Below are positions 1 through 8,434 of a DNA stretch of 64,000 nt, piece by piece (the stretch's first letter is position 1; each line of letters begins with the position of its first letter). The stretch covers positions 1-64,000 of the forward strand of contig NZ_LBMG01000023.1 of the NCBI RefSeq assembly GCF_001005315.1. Direction: 5' to 3'. The DNA comes from Kordia jejudonensis. Lineage in GTDB: Bacteria > Bacteroidota > Bacteroidia > Flavobacteriales > Flavobacteriaceae. Below the pieces are notes generated by a model. That model was not told where the DNA came from, searched no databases, and worked only from the letters and a program-made list of their open reading frames with translations. The position numbers and the translations under genes were made by a program.

Positions 1-47
1 AACGGTTAAATTCGTGAAGTAATCTTTTTTAAACATATATTATCATT

Positions 48-79
48 AAAAGCTGTTCTTCATTGAACAGCTTTTTTTG
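48..79 (+). terminator. Rho-independent terminator of an upstream gene
   Basis: An 8-bp perfect stem (AGCTGTTC at 51-58 with GAACAGCT at 65-72) closes a 6-base loop and is followed by a run of seven T. It lies before the first complete gene, so it probably ends a gene that lies to the left of the window. Confidence 0.75.
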
Positions 80-93
80 TTTCCCTATATTTG
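63..93 (+). promoter_or_regulatory. Bacteroidetes-type promoter for the glycosyltransferase gene
   Basis: TATATTTG at 86-93 matches the Bacteroidetes -7 consensus TAnnTTTG, and a TTG lies 20 bases upstream at 63-65. The ATG at 98 starts only four bases after the -7 box, so any 5' leader would be absent or very short. The box overlaps the end of the terminator hairpin of the preceding gene. Confidence 0.5.
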
Positions 94-97
94 CGAT

Positions 98-1105
98 ATG
101 CAACTAAAATTCTCAATTATTGTTCCTGTCTATAACAGACCCGATGAAGTAGAGGAATTATTGGAAAGTATTGTCAAACAAACATTTCAACAAGATTTTG
201 AAGTGGTTATTGTGGAAGATGGCTCTACGATTCCAGCCAAACATATTGTGGAAAAATACCAAAGTAAACTTACTATAAGTTACTTCTTTAAGCCGAACTC
301 AGGTCCAGGTGACTCTAGAAATTACGGAATGCAACGCGCAAAAGGGAATTATTTTTTAATATTTGATTCTGATTGTATTTTACCGCCACAGTACCTAACT
401 GAAGTTGACATAGCACTAAAAGAAAATTATTACGATTGTTTTGGTGGACCAGATGCAGCACATAGCTCGTTTACAACTATACAAAAAGCAATTAGTTATG
501 CAATGACCGCTTTTTTAACAACTGGAGGAATCAGAGGAGGAAAAAAAGCAGTAAACAAATTTCAACCAAGAAGTTTCAACATGGGAATTTCCAAAGAAGC
601 TTTTGAAAAAACACAAGGTTTTGGGCAAATTCATCCAGGAGAAGATCCCGATTTAACCATACGAATCTGGAAATCAGGCTATGAAACCACATTGCTTCCA
701 AAGGCGTATGTATATCACAAACGGAGAATTTCGTGGGAAAAATTTCATATTCAAGTCAATAAATTTGGAATGGTACGCCCAATCTTAAATTTGTGGCATC
801 CTGAAACCGCAAAAATTACCTATTGGTTTCCAACACTATTCTGTATAGGTTTTATAATTTCAATACTCACAAGTATATTTTTAAAATTTCATTGGTTTTC
901 ATTCGGATATGGCGTATATTTTATTGCAATATTGTTAGATGCGTTGCGAACCACAAAAAATATCAAAATTGCTGTGTTGGCAGTATTTGCCGTTTGTATA
1001 CAATTTTACGGATATGGATGGGGATTTTTAAAATCGACACTTGCCATAAAGGTGTTCAAAAACGATCCAGAAAAAAGATTTCCTAAATTATTCTTTAAAA
1101 AATAA
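98..1105 (+). CDS. family 2 glycosyltransferase with C-terminal membrane segments
   Basis: Transfers a sugar from a nucleotide-sugar donor to an unknown acceptor at the inner face of the membrane. The GT-A fold is shown by the opening FSIIVPVYNRP (residues 5-15), VVIVEDGST (37-44) and the metal-binding DSD at residues 90-92. Two or three hydrophobic stretches follow from about residue 245 to 325, as in membrane-anchored GT2 enzymes. I chose the ATG at 98. A TTG at 77 in the same frame is less likely, because a TAnnTTTG promoter box lies between the two. It is followed 2 bases later by the YbbR gene and is probably cotranscribed with it and coaE. The acceptor cannot be told from the sequence. 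Confidence 0.85.
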   Translation: MQLKFSIIVPVYNRPDEVEELLESIVKQTFQQDFEVVIVEDGSTIPAKHIVEKYQSKLTISYFFKPNSGPGDSRNYGMQRAKGNYFLIFDSDCILPPQYLTEVDIALKENYYDCFGGPDAAHSSFTTIQKAISYAMTAFLTTGGIRGGKKAVNKFQPRSFNMGISKEAFEKTQGFGQIHPGEDPDLTIRIWKSGYETTLLPKAYVYHKRRISWEKFHIQVNKFGMVRPILNLWHPETAKITYWFPTLFCIGFIISILTSIFLKFHWFSFGYGVYFIAILLDALRTTKNIKIAVLAVFAVCIQFYGYGWGFLKSTLAIKVFKNDPEKRFPKLFFKK

Positions 1106-1107
1106 CT

Positions 1108-2070
1108 ATGTTCAAAGGGATTAAAAATATATTTTCAGAAATATTTAAAGGAAGAAAAATAAATACTTTCCTGATTTTTTTCTTCGTCTCTTTCATGTTA
1201 TGGACACTAATCAAGCTATCAAATACGTATACAGATACCATCAAAATGAACGTTACGTATACCAACTTATCAGATGATAAAATTCTATTAGGAAGTCAAG
1301 AAAATATAGTAGAAGCACAAGTAAAAACTACTGGTTTTCGAATGTTGCGACAGAAATTCTTCAAAAGTACCGTTGAAGTCGATTTAAAAAAAGTAAACAA
1401 ATTCAAAGAAGCAGAAACATTTTACGTGTTAGCTGACGATGCGATTAATAAACATCTTTATCAAGAAACGGAAATATTAAAAGTCTCGCCCGACACATTA
1501 TTTTTTAAACTGGGAAAAAACAAAACAAAAGAAGTGCCTGTAGTGCATCAATTAGCACTAGCATTTGAAAAAGGGTACAATTTATACGACTCATTACGAA
1601 TTGAACCCAAAACAATTACCATTTCAGGACCTGAAGATATTGTCGATGCTCAAAAAGTAGTATTTACGGAAATAAAGCAAATTGAAGCGATCAATAAAGA
1701 TATTGAACTTGACGTAAAGCTGCTAAAAAATGATTCCTTACAACGATTAACATACAATACTGAAAAAGTTAAGGCAATCGCTAAGGTTGATAAATTTACA
1801 GAAGGGAAACTCAATATTCCTTTGCAAGTAACCAATTTGCCCAAAGGCTATTCCATAAAATTATTTCCAAAAGAAGTAACGGTTACATTTACGGCAAACA
1901 TTTCTGACTTTGATCAAATAACAGAAAATGACTTTTCAATATTCTGTGATTACAAAGAAGTAGAAAATACGGAAGCTTCCTTTTTAATTCCAAAACTTGG
2001 AAAACTTCCCCCAAAAGTAAAAACATATCGAATTGATACTAAAAAAGTTAACTTCTTAATAAAAAAATGA
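1108..2070 (+). CDS. YbbR-like domain protein
   Basis: A 320-residue membrane-anchored protein with one transmembrane segment near residues 18-38 and an extracytoplasmic remainder of repeated beta-rich YbbR-like units. In Firmicutes the related CdaR regulates a diadenylate cyclase, but no such cyclase is next to it here, so that role cannot be assumed. In Bacteroidetes this family commonly sits directly before coaE, as it does here; its stop overlaps the coaE start (ATGA, 4 bases), which suggests translational coupling. Family assignment rests on size, topology, the beta-rich segments and gene order. Confidence 0.75.
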   Translation: MFKGIKNIFSEIFKGRKINTFLIFFFVSFMLWTLIKLSNTYTDTIKMNVTYTNLSDDKILLGSQENIVEAQVKTTGFRMLRQKFFKSTVEVDLKKVNKFKEAETFYVLADDAINKHLYQETEILKVSPDTLFFKLGKNKTKEVPVVHQLALAFEKGYNLYDSLRIEPKTITISGPEDIVDAQKVVFTEIKQIEAINKDIELDVKLLKNDSLQRLTYNTEKVKAIAKVDKFTEGKLNIPLQVTNLPKGYSIKLFPKEVTVTFTANISDFDQITENDFSIFCDYKEVENTEASFLIPKLGKLPPKVKTYRIDTKKVNFLIKK

Positions 2071-2660
2071 TTGTAGGACTCACAGGCGGTATCGGAAGTG
2101 GAAAAACAACCATCGCAAAAATGTTTCATGAACTAGGCGTTTCCATCTACATTGCAGATGTTGAAGCAAAAAAACTCATGAACACTTCTAAAATCATTCA
2201 AAAAGAATTGATAGAAACCTTTGGAGATGAAACCTATGTCGATGGAGAATTAAATAGAAGTTACCTTTCTAACATTGTATTTAACAATCCTGAAGAATTA
2301 CAAAAAATAAATGCAATTGTACATCCGCGCGTTGGCGAGCATTTTAAAAGTTGGTATCATGAACGTCGCAATGAAGCATACATCATCAAAGAAGTAGCTA
2401 TTTTGTTTGAAAATGGTTCCTATACACAATGTGACAAAATCATTACCGTTGTTGCACCTATCGAAGCACGTTTTCGTCGTCTCATACAAAGAGATCAAAC
2501 CACACGTGAAGCCATACAAAGTAGAATGAATAATCAATGGAGTGATGCGAAAAAAACAGCACTTTCAGATTACATTATTCATAACGACAACCTCGCAAAA
2601 GCAAAAGAACAAGTAAAAAAAATACACCAAGAAATATTGCTGAATAGCGAGAAAATCTGA
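2067..2660 (+). CDS. coaE: dephospho-CoA kinase
   Basis: Catalyses the last step of coenzyme A synthesis, ATP-dependent phosphorylation of the 3'-hydroxyl of dephospho-CoA, in the cytoplasm. The start MIVGLTGGIGSGKT carries the P-loop (residues 7-14), followed by the IADVEAKKLM region and VHPRVGEHF with the conserved His-Pro-Arg of the family. At 197 residues it has the usual length (about 195-205). The ATG overlaps the stop of the YbbR gene by four bases. About 70 bases separate it from the next gene, a histidine kinase with its own promoter-like box. Confidence 0.95.
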   Translation: MIVGLTGGIGSGKTTIAKMFHELGVSIYIADVEAKKLMNTSKIIQKELIETFGDETYVDGELNRSYLSNIVFNNPEELQKINAIVHPRVGEHFKSWYHERRNEAYIIKEVAILFENGSYTQCDKIITVVAPIEARFRRLIQRDQTTREAIQSRMNNQWSDAKKTALSDYIIHNDNLAKAKEQVKKIHQEILLNSEKI

Positions 2661-2719
2661 CAAAATTAACATATTTGTTAAGGTTTGGTTAAAAAGTTAA
2701 AATAACCGAGATTAAGCGT

Positions 2720-2727
2720 TAATTTTG
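2720..2727 (+). promoter_or_regulatory. -7 box (TAnnTTTG) of the two-component operon
   Basis: TAATTTTG lies five bases before the ATG of the histidine kinase gene. No TTG at the ideal distance was found, so only the -7 half is supported. The spacing again predicts a leaderless or nearly leaderless message. Confidence 0.4.
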
Positions 2728-2732
2728 ATCAA

Positions 2733-4310
2733 ATGAGTAAACGATTATTTATTGTTCTGGTCATTTTGATGAGTTTATCGCTCATCGGGATTATATTTGT
2801 GCAAGGATATTGGATTGCTTCTGCGGTAAAAGAAAAGCAGGAATCTTTCTCTCTAAATGCAAATCAAATTCTAACCAACGTTTCTGAAAGTATCAGCAAA
2901 TCAGAACACCTGAAATACTATACTAAATTTCAAGAATTAATTGATAGTATAGAAGAACCTGAAAGTTCACAAATCATAGGTGTTTTAGAAATACGAAGTA
3001 GAAACGAAAAAAATAATGAAACTAGTATTTACACTAGAGGAATTATAGAAGAAGATTACAATATTTTCCCTTCGTTCATTGATAACAAAGACGATAGTAC
3101 AAGCTTAAAAAACTATAAACGCGTTACCACACGTACCGTGTACAAAGAAGATTTGCTAGATGATGCCAACTTTAGTGGAATATCATTTGTGGAACGCATG
3201 CGTGAAGTAGATAATATCTCTATGAAAATGGCGCAATATCAGGAAGATATAGATGAGTTTACAAAGCAAGTGCCCATACACAAACGTGTATCTGTAGATT
3301 TTTTACACTTTCTGTTTAAAGATAATATCGATAAGCTTGGTATAAATTTAGATTATGAATTTGGTGTATATGATGATGGATTAGGAACAAAAATCAAATC
3401 TAAAAATTTCAAAATTACGGATAGCGGAATGTATGATGTTCCGATCTTTGAAACGTTAGAAGGCGAAAGTGGATATACATTATTTGTAAGTTTTCCGAAG
3501 CGTAACAAATACGTTTTATCGTCTATCATGGGAATGGCAATTATGTCAATTGTATTTACCTTAATTATCATCATTGCATATTCGAGTGCGCTGTATCAAC
3601 TAATTAAGCAAAAACAGATTTCAGAAATAAAAACTGATTTCATCAACAATATGACGCATGAATTTAAAACGCCTATTGCGACAATCAATTTAGCGTTAGA
3701 TGCAGTGCAAAATCCGAAAATAATTGATGACAGAGACAAAGTAAAACGATACCTGAGAATGATTCGTGAAGAAAACAAACGAATGCATGCACAAGTAGAA
3801 AACGTATTGCAAATCTCTAAACTAGAAAAAAATCAATTAGAAATTCGGAAAGATGAAGTTGATGTTCACGACCTAATTGAAGATGCAATGTCTCACATAG
3901 AACTCATTGTTGAAGATAGAAACGGATATGTGAAAACACATTTAGAAGCAAACGACTCAATGGTAATGGCAAATGATACACACTTTACCAATGTACTTGT
4001 GAACGTCTTAGACAACGCTATCAAATACACAGAAGGAGAACCAAAAATTGACATTTATACCGAAAAGGTAAAAAATAATATCATAATAAAAGTAAAAGAT
4101 CAGGGACAGGGAATGTCCAAATCAGTACAAAAAAGAATATTTGAAAAATTTTATAGAGAACATACCGGTGATATTCATAATGTAAAAGGACATGGACTCG
4201 GCTTAGCTTACGTAAAACGAATCATAGACGACCACGATGGTCAAGTATCCGTTGAAAGTGAAAAAGGCAAAGGAAGTACCTTTATTATCAAATTACCACT
4301 AATATCGTAA
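2733..4310 (+). CDS. membrane sensor histidine kinase (RprX-like)
   Basis: A 525-residue sensor kinase of the HisKA class. A transmembrane helix at about residues 5-28 and a second near 265-288 enclose a periplasmic sensor region of about 235 residues. The H-box NNMTHEFKTP has the phospho-accepting His at about residue 309. The ATPase domain follows, with an N-box (NVLDNAIKY) and G-boxes DQGQGM and GHGLGLAYV. The cognate OmpR-type regulator begins four bases after its stop. The pair resembles RprX/RprY of Bacteroides in architecture and order; the signal sensed is unknown. No HAMP domain is obvious. Confidence 0.9.
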   Translation: MSKRLFIVLVILMSLSLIGIIFVQGYWIASAVKEKQESFSLNANQILTNVSESISKSEHLKYYTKFQELIDSIEEPESSQIIGVLEIRSRNEKNNETSIYTRGIIEEDYNIFPSFIDNKDDSTSLKNYKRVTTRTVYKEDLLDDANFSGISFVERMREVDNISMKMAQYQEDIDEFTKQVPIHKRVSVDFLHFLFKDNIDKLGINLDYEFGVYDDGLGTKIKSKNFKITDSGMYDVPIFETLEGESGYTLFVSFPKRNKYVLSSIMGMAIMSIVFTLIIIIAYSSALYQLIKQKQISEIKTDFINNMTHEFKTPIATINLALDAVQNPKIIDDRDKVKRYLRMIREENKRMHAQVENVLQISKLEKNQLEIRKDEVDVHDLIEDAMSHIELIVEDRNGYVKTHLEANDSMVMANDTHFTNVLVNVLDNAIKYTEGEPKIDIYTEKVKNNIIIKVKDQGQGMSKSVQKRIFEKFYREHTGDIHNVKGHGLGLAYVKRIIDDHDGQVSVESEKGKGSTFIIKLPLIS

Positions 4311-4314
4311 CCAC

Positions 4315-5028
4315 ATGGAGATTCAAAACAAAAAGATTTTATTAGTAGAAGATGATCCGAATTTTGGAACAGTATTAAAAGACTATCTATCAATGAACGA
4401 TTATGACGTTGTTCATGCAAAGAACGGAATGGAAGGATTTGAAAAATTCAAAAAAGACAATTACGACCTTTGCATACTTGACGTAATGATGCCGTACAAA
4501 GATGGTTTTACGCTTGCGAAAGAAATCCGCGAGAAAAATACTGAAGTTCCAATCATTTTCCTCACTGCCAAAGCATTAAAAGAAGATGTGATGAAAGGAT
4601 ACAAAGTAGGCGCAGACGACTACTTAAACAAGCCTTTTGATTCGGAAGTATTATTGATGAAAATCAAAGCAATAATGCAACGAAAAACATCTGATTCTGT
4701 AGCTGATAGCAAACAATTCGAATTCGTAATTGGAAGATTTAGCCTAAACTCTAAATTAAGATTCTTAACATTTGATAATGAAGAACCTATCAAATTGTCT
4801 CCAAAAGAAAACGAATTATTGCGTTTACTAGCACTGCACGAAAATGATTTAATGCCTAGAGAATTGGCGTTGACGAAAATTTGGAGAGATGACAACTACT
4901 TTACATCCAGATCAATGGACGTGTATATTGCAAAACTACGTAAGTATCTAAAAAGAGATGAAGATGTAGAAATTCTTAATATTCACGGCGAAGGATTTAG
5001 ATTAGTTATCAAAAACAAAGCAGAATAA
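4315..5028 (+). CDS. OmpR-family response regulator (RprY-like)
   Basis: A 237-residue DNA-binding response regulator. The receiver domain (about 1-120) has the acidic pair ED-D at 12-14, the phospho-acceptor Asp56 in CILDVMMP and Lys106 in DDYLNKPF. A winged-helix output domain covers about 130-235, with the family pattern LSPKENELLRLLA and a recognition helix around TSRSMDVYIAKLRKYL. It follows its kinase by 4 bases, and a strong hairpin terminator closes the two-gene operon at about 5073-5096. Confidence 0.93.
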   Translation: MEIQNKKILLVEDDPNFGTVLKDYLSMNDYDVVHAKNGMEGFEKFKKDNYDLCILDVMMPYKDGFTLAKEIREKNTEVPIIFLTAKALKEDVMKGYKVGADDYLNKPFDSEVLLMKIKAIMQRKTSDSVADSKQFEFVIGRFSLNSKLRFLTFDNEEPIKLSPKENELLRLLALHENDLMPRELALTKIWRDDNYFTSRSMDVYIAKLRKYLKRDEDVEILNIHGEGFRLVIKNKAE

Positions 5029-5063
5029 AATAGAAATTATACACATTTGTTACCCCTAAACAA

Positions 5064-5100
5064 TTGAAATATAGTCGACTGTAATGTCGACTTTTTCAAT
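5064..5100 (+). terminator. Rho-independent terminator of the two-component operon
   Basis: AGTCGAC (5073-5079) pairs perfectly with GTCGACT (5086-5092) around a 6-base loop, followed by a T run. The wider sequence AATTGAA...TTCAATT also pairs. Confidence 0.8.
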
Positions 5101-5153
5101 TAATCCCTAGTAAGTCTATGGGATACACTTTTTAAGTAAATAATTAGCGTCTT

Positions 5154-5183
5154 ATTATTGATATTTTAATTTTTGTACATTTG
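5154..5183 (+). promoter_or_regulatory. promoter of the delta-60 repeat protein
   Basis: TACATTTG at 5176-5183 fits the -7 consensus and TTATTG at 5155-5160 is a candidate -33 element, with a slightly short gap. The ATG follows 16 bases after the -7 box. Confidence 0.4.
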
Positions 5184-5199
5184 TATAAACTGAGCTGCT

Positions 5200-6750
5200 A
5201 TGAAAAAATATTGCTTATTATTACTTCCCTTTTTAATTACTTGTAGTTCGTTATTTTCACAAAATTTAGACACGTATAATTTTATAAAGACCACTATTAA
5301 TGGTTATAATGTATGGGCTTATGATTTTGCCTATGATACCGCGGGAAATATTTATGCAGCGGGTAACATTGAAGACCCTAATACTGATTTTGAAGAAACA
5401 GCCGTTTTAAAATATCTGCCTAATGGTGTTTTAGATAACACATTTGGTATAGATGGAGTTTTTATCTATAATTTTGGATCAGAAAAGCAGACTGCTAGAG
5501 ATATTGAAATTGATAGCAATGGCAAAGTGGTAATAACTGGGATTGCTATACATTCAAATACTGAAAGAGATATTTTTATTGCCCGATTAACACAAAATGG
5601 AACATTAGATACTAGTTTTAACAGTAATGGAATTGTATCAATAGCCAATGGTTATGCGAATGATGTTCATAAAGTCCTTATTAGTAACGAGGGGAAGATT
5701 ATAGTAGGAGGAACTATAGCTACAAGTACAAACACATCTTTAGCACTTATCAGGCTGAATGATAATGGTTCATATGACAATACATTTAGTTTAAATGGAA
5801 TCAGCACTATAGATGTAAGTACGATTTTTCCAGGTGCTACCTCTACATATGTAGGTAATTCTATTCATGATTTGCATATTCTTTCAGATGGAAAAATACT
5901 TGCGTTTACTTCTGTAAACCATAACACAATGTTAGTTAAATACAATACTTCAGGTAGTTTAGATACTACTTACGGAGCTGGTGATGGTATGTTTATATAT
6001 AATCCACCTTCTGGAATTATACATTATCCACAGAAATTTCATGTAAATAATGATGGAAGCGTATTTATGTTTATTAGAGGATTCTGTTATAGCTGTAATG
6101 CTGGAAGCGGAAATGTTCTGTATTACTGGGTTTTTAAAATTGATGCCAACGGAGCATATGATATTACGTTCAGTGATGATGGACAATATTTTATATCAAA
6201 TATTTCTTTTCCGCAAACTGCTATAGCAGTTTCTGAAACGCAAGAAGTATATGTTGGCGTTGAAATATATAGTAATTTTGAAGTTAGAAAGCTTACCAGT
6301 ACAGGAAGTTTAGATACTTCTTTTCATGGTGATGGAAGTTGGAATCCTACAGAAGTAGAACGTAGAAAAATGTTTCCTTATGAAATGTCAGTAAATTCAA
6401 ATAATGAATTGATGATATTAGGGAAATTTTTCATTAGTGGTTTTTTGGATAATTTCTTTTTCTATTCCCCGTTACCAACACAAAACAATGTGATACTAAG
6501 TGTTGAAGAAGCGGTTTTAAATGGAGAATTTGCCTTATATCCAAATCCTACAAAAGATGTTTTTTATGTAAAAAACGACAATTTCAGCAGACCTGTAACA
6601 ATTGAAGTTTACAATAGTTTGGGAATGCGTTTATTTACCAAAGAAATCTCTACGATAGATAATACAGTTAGCTTAAAAGGATATGCAAGTGGTGTTTACT
6701 ACATAAAATTCTCAGGAACAAATACAACAAGTACGATTTTAAAAAACTAA
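5200..6750 (+). CDS. secreted delta-60 repeat protein with T9SS type A sorting domain
   Basis: A 516-residue protein with a signal peptide (about residues 1-21, ending LFSQ). Six delta-60 type repeats follow, each with a core such as NGVLDNTFGIDG, NGTLDTSFNSNG or TGSLDTSFHGDG, and are predicted to form a beta-propeller-like structure. The last 75 residues are a Por-secretion (T9SS type A) sorting domain, recognised by ALYPNPTKDVF, GVYYIKFSG and a final basic residue. The protein should therefore cross the outer membrane through the type IX system and be surface-attached or released. Its ligand is unknown. It is preceded by its own promoter and is a single-gene unit; the next gene is convergent. 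Confidence 0.9.
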   Translation: MKKYCLLLLPFLITCSSLFSQNLDTYNFIKTTINGYNVWAYDFAYDTAGNIYAAGNIEDPNTDFEETAVLKYLPNGVLDNTFGIDGVFIYNFGSEKQTARDIEIDSNGKVVITGIAIHSNTERDIFIARLTQNGTLDTSFNSNGIVSIANGYANDVHKVLISNEGKIIVGGTIATSTNTSLALIRLNDNGSYDNTFSLNGISTIDVSTIFPGATSTYVGNSIHDLHILSDGKILAFTSVNHNTMLVKYNTSGSLDTTYGAGDGMFIYNPPSGIIHYPQKFHVNNDGSVFMFIRGFCYSCNAGSGNVLYYWVFKIDANGAYDITFSDDGQYFISNISFPQTAIAVSETQEVYVGVEIYSNFEVRKLTSTGSLDTSFHGDGSWNPTEVERRKMFPYEMSVNSNNELMILGKFFISGFLDNFFFYSPLPTQNNVILSVEEAVLNGEFALYPNPTKDVFYVKNDNFSRPVTIEVYNSLGMRLFTKEISTIDNTVSLKGYASGVYYIKFSGTNTTSTILKN

Positions 6751-6764
6751 CATATTCTAAGAAA

Positions 6765-7280
6765 TTAACGTGTTAACTTATGAATAATGTCCGAATGTTG
6801 AGGATATTTTTCTTGTAAGGTTGAACGATCCGCTAATTCAAAATCATCAAAATCAAATCCTGGTGCTACGGTGCAACCTACAAACGCGTACGAATCTTTT
6901 ACTGATACGCTTGACGCAAACCAACAACCTGCAGGAACTACCAATTGCGGCTGTTCTCCGTTGCTAAAATTCATTCCGACTTTATGTTCAGTATAAGCGC
7001 CGTTTTCGTCAATCACATGAACCGACAATGAGCTTCCACCATAAAAATGCCAAATTTCATCTTGTTTAATTCTGTGAAACGCAGAAAAATTCTCAGAAGT
7101 GAGCAAAAAATAAATGCTCGTACAATAATTACGATCGCCCGAAAAATCATTTGGCAACGCAGCTTTAGGAATCACTGACGAACTTCTATATACTTCCTTA
7201 TAAAATCCACCTTCTGGATGCGGAAGGAGTTGTAAGCTTTCCACTAATTTTTCTATTTGGTATTTGTTCGCTGCGCTCAT
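6765..7280 (-). CDS. DUF985-family cupin protein
   Basis: A 171-residue cytoplasmic protein of the cupin_5 (DUF985) family. The family patterns PHPEGGFYKEVYRSS near the start and HRIKQDEIWHFYGGSSL in the middle are visible, followed by PAGCWFASSV and the acidic C-terminal half. Members are single beta-barrels of unclear function; some are proposed sugar epimerase-like proteins, and I cannot assign a substrate. The start codon is immediately followed upstream by a degenerate repeat (7281-7395) and then the TTTACTC array, so its promoter is displaced or lies within repeats. Confidence 0.85.
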   Translation of the reverse strand: MSAANKYQIEKLVESLQLLPHPEGGFYKEVYRSSSVIPKAALPNDFSGDRNYCTSIYFLLTSENFSAFHRIKQDEIWHFYGGSSLSVHVIDENGAYTEHKVGMNFSNGEQPQLVVPAGCWFASSVSVKDSYAFVGCTVAPGFDFDDFELADRSTLQEKYPQHSDIIHKLTR

Positions 7281-7396
7281 GGTATGTTAGTATGTTGGTA
7301 TTTTGGTATGTTAGTATTTTGGTATGTTGGTATTTTAGTATGTTGGTGTATTGGTATGTTAGTATGTTGGAATATTGGTATTTTAGTATGTTGGTA
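7281..7396. repeat. degenerate 8-bp tandem repeat, (A/G)GTAT(G/T)TT type
   Basis: About fourteen imperfect copies of an octamer such as GGTATGTT, AGTATTTT and GGTATTTT, directly upstream of the cupin start codon. The unit drifts far more than in the heptamer array next to it, which suggests an older array. Confidence 0.8.
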
Positions 7397-7419
7397 GTTA
7401 AATTAAATTTTTAACTTTC

Positions 7420-7923
7420 TTTACTCTTTACTCTTTACTCTTTACTCTTTACTCTTTACTCTTTACTCTTTACTCTTTACTCTTTACTCTTTACTCTTTA
7501 CTCTTTACTCTTTACTCTTTACTCTTTACTCTTTACTCTTTACTCTTTACTCTTTACTCTTTACTCTTTACTCTTTACTCTTTACTCTTTACTCTTTACT
7601 CTTTACTCTTTACTCTTTACTCTTTACTCTTTACTCTTTACTCTTTACTCTTTACTCTTTACTCTTTACTCTTTACTCTTTACTCTTTACTCTTTACTCT
7701 TTACTCTTTACTCTTTACTCTTTACTCTTTACTCTTTACTCTTTACTCTTTACTCTTTACTCTTTACTCTTTACTCTTTACTCTTTACTCTTTACTCTTT
7801 ACTCTTTACTCTTTACTCTTTACTCTTTACTCTTTACTCTTTACTCTTTACTCTTTACTCTTTACTCTTTACTCTTTACTCTTTACTCTTTACTCTTTAC
7901 TCTTTACTCTTTACTCTTTACTC
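7420..7923. repeat. 72 perfect tandem copies of TTTACTC
   Basis: The 504 bases are an uninterrupted array of the heptamer TTTACTC (GAGTAAA on the other strand); the phase is constant along all of it and no variant copy was found. It ends in a T-rich stretch at 7924-7933. The array lies between the convergent ends of the cupin upstream region and miaA and encodes nothing supportable. Perfect homogeneity points to recent expansion by replication slippage. Confidence 0.97.
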
Positions 7924-7970
7924 TTTTTTTTTTACTCTTGTCCTTTGTGTCTGTTAATTTGATTTCTTTA

Positions 7971-8434
7971 CGAATCAACGAATCAACGAATCAACGAATC
8001 AACGAATCAACGAATCAACGAATCAACGAATCAACGAATCAACGAATCAACGAATCAACGAATCAACGAATCAACGAATCAACGAATCAACGAATCAACG
8101 AATCAACGAATCAACGAATCAACGAATCAACGAATCAACGAATCAACGAATCAACGAATCAACGAATCAACGAATCAACGAATCAACGAATCAACGAATC
8201 AACGAATCAACGAATCAACGAATCAACGAATCAACGAATCAACGAATCAACGAATCAACGAATCAACGAATCAACGAATCAACGAATCAACGAATCAACG
8301 AATCAACGAATCAACGAATCAACGAATCAACGAATCAACGAATCAACGAATCAACGAATCAACGAATCAACGAATCAACGAATCAACGAATCAACGAATC
8401 AACGAATCAACAAATCAACAAATCAACGAATCAA
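7971..8434. repeat. 58 tandem copies of CGAATCAA
   Basis: 464 bases are 58 octamers: 55 perfect CGAATCAA, two variant CAAATCAA copies (8411-8426), then one perfect copy. The array extends into the 3' end of miaA, which reads its last codons and stop from the repeat on the minus strand. Because eight is not a multiple of three, the plus strand shows a long artefactual open frame with the 8-residue period NQRINEST, which I do not regard as a gene. Confidence 0.97.

Noticed and set aside
77-97. TTG start for the first glycosyltransferase
   Set aside because: The upstream TTG is followed by the promoter box TATATTTG (86-93), so the ATG at 98 is used instead.
7420-8434. CRISPR array
   Set aside because: The repeats are 7- or 8-base units directly head to tail with no spacers and no cas genes nearby.
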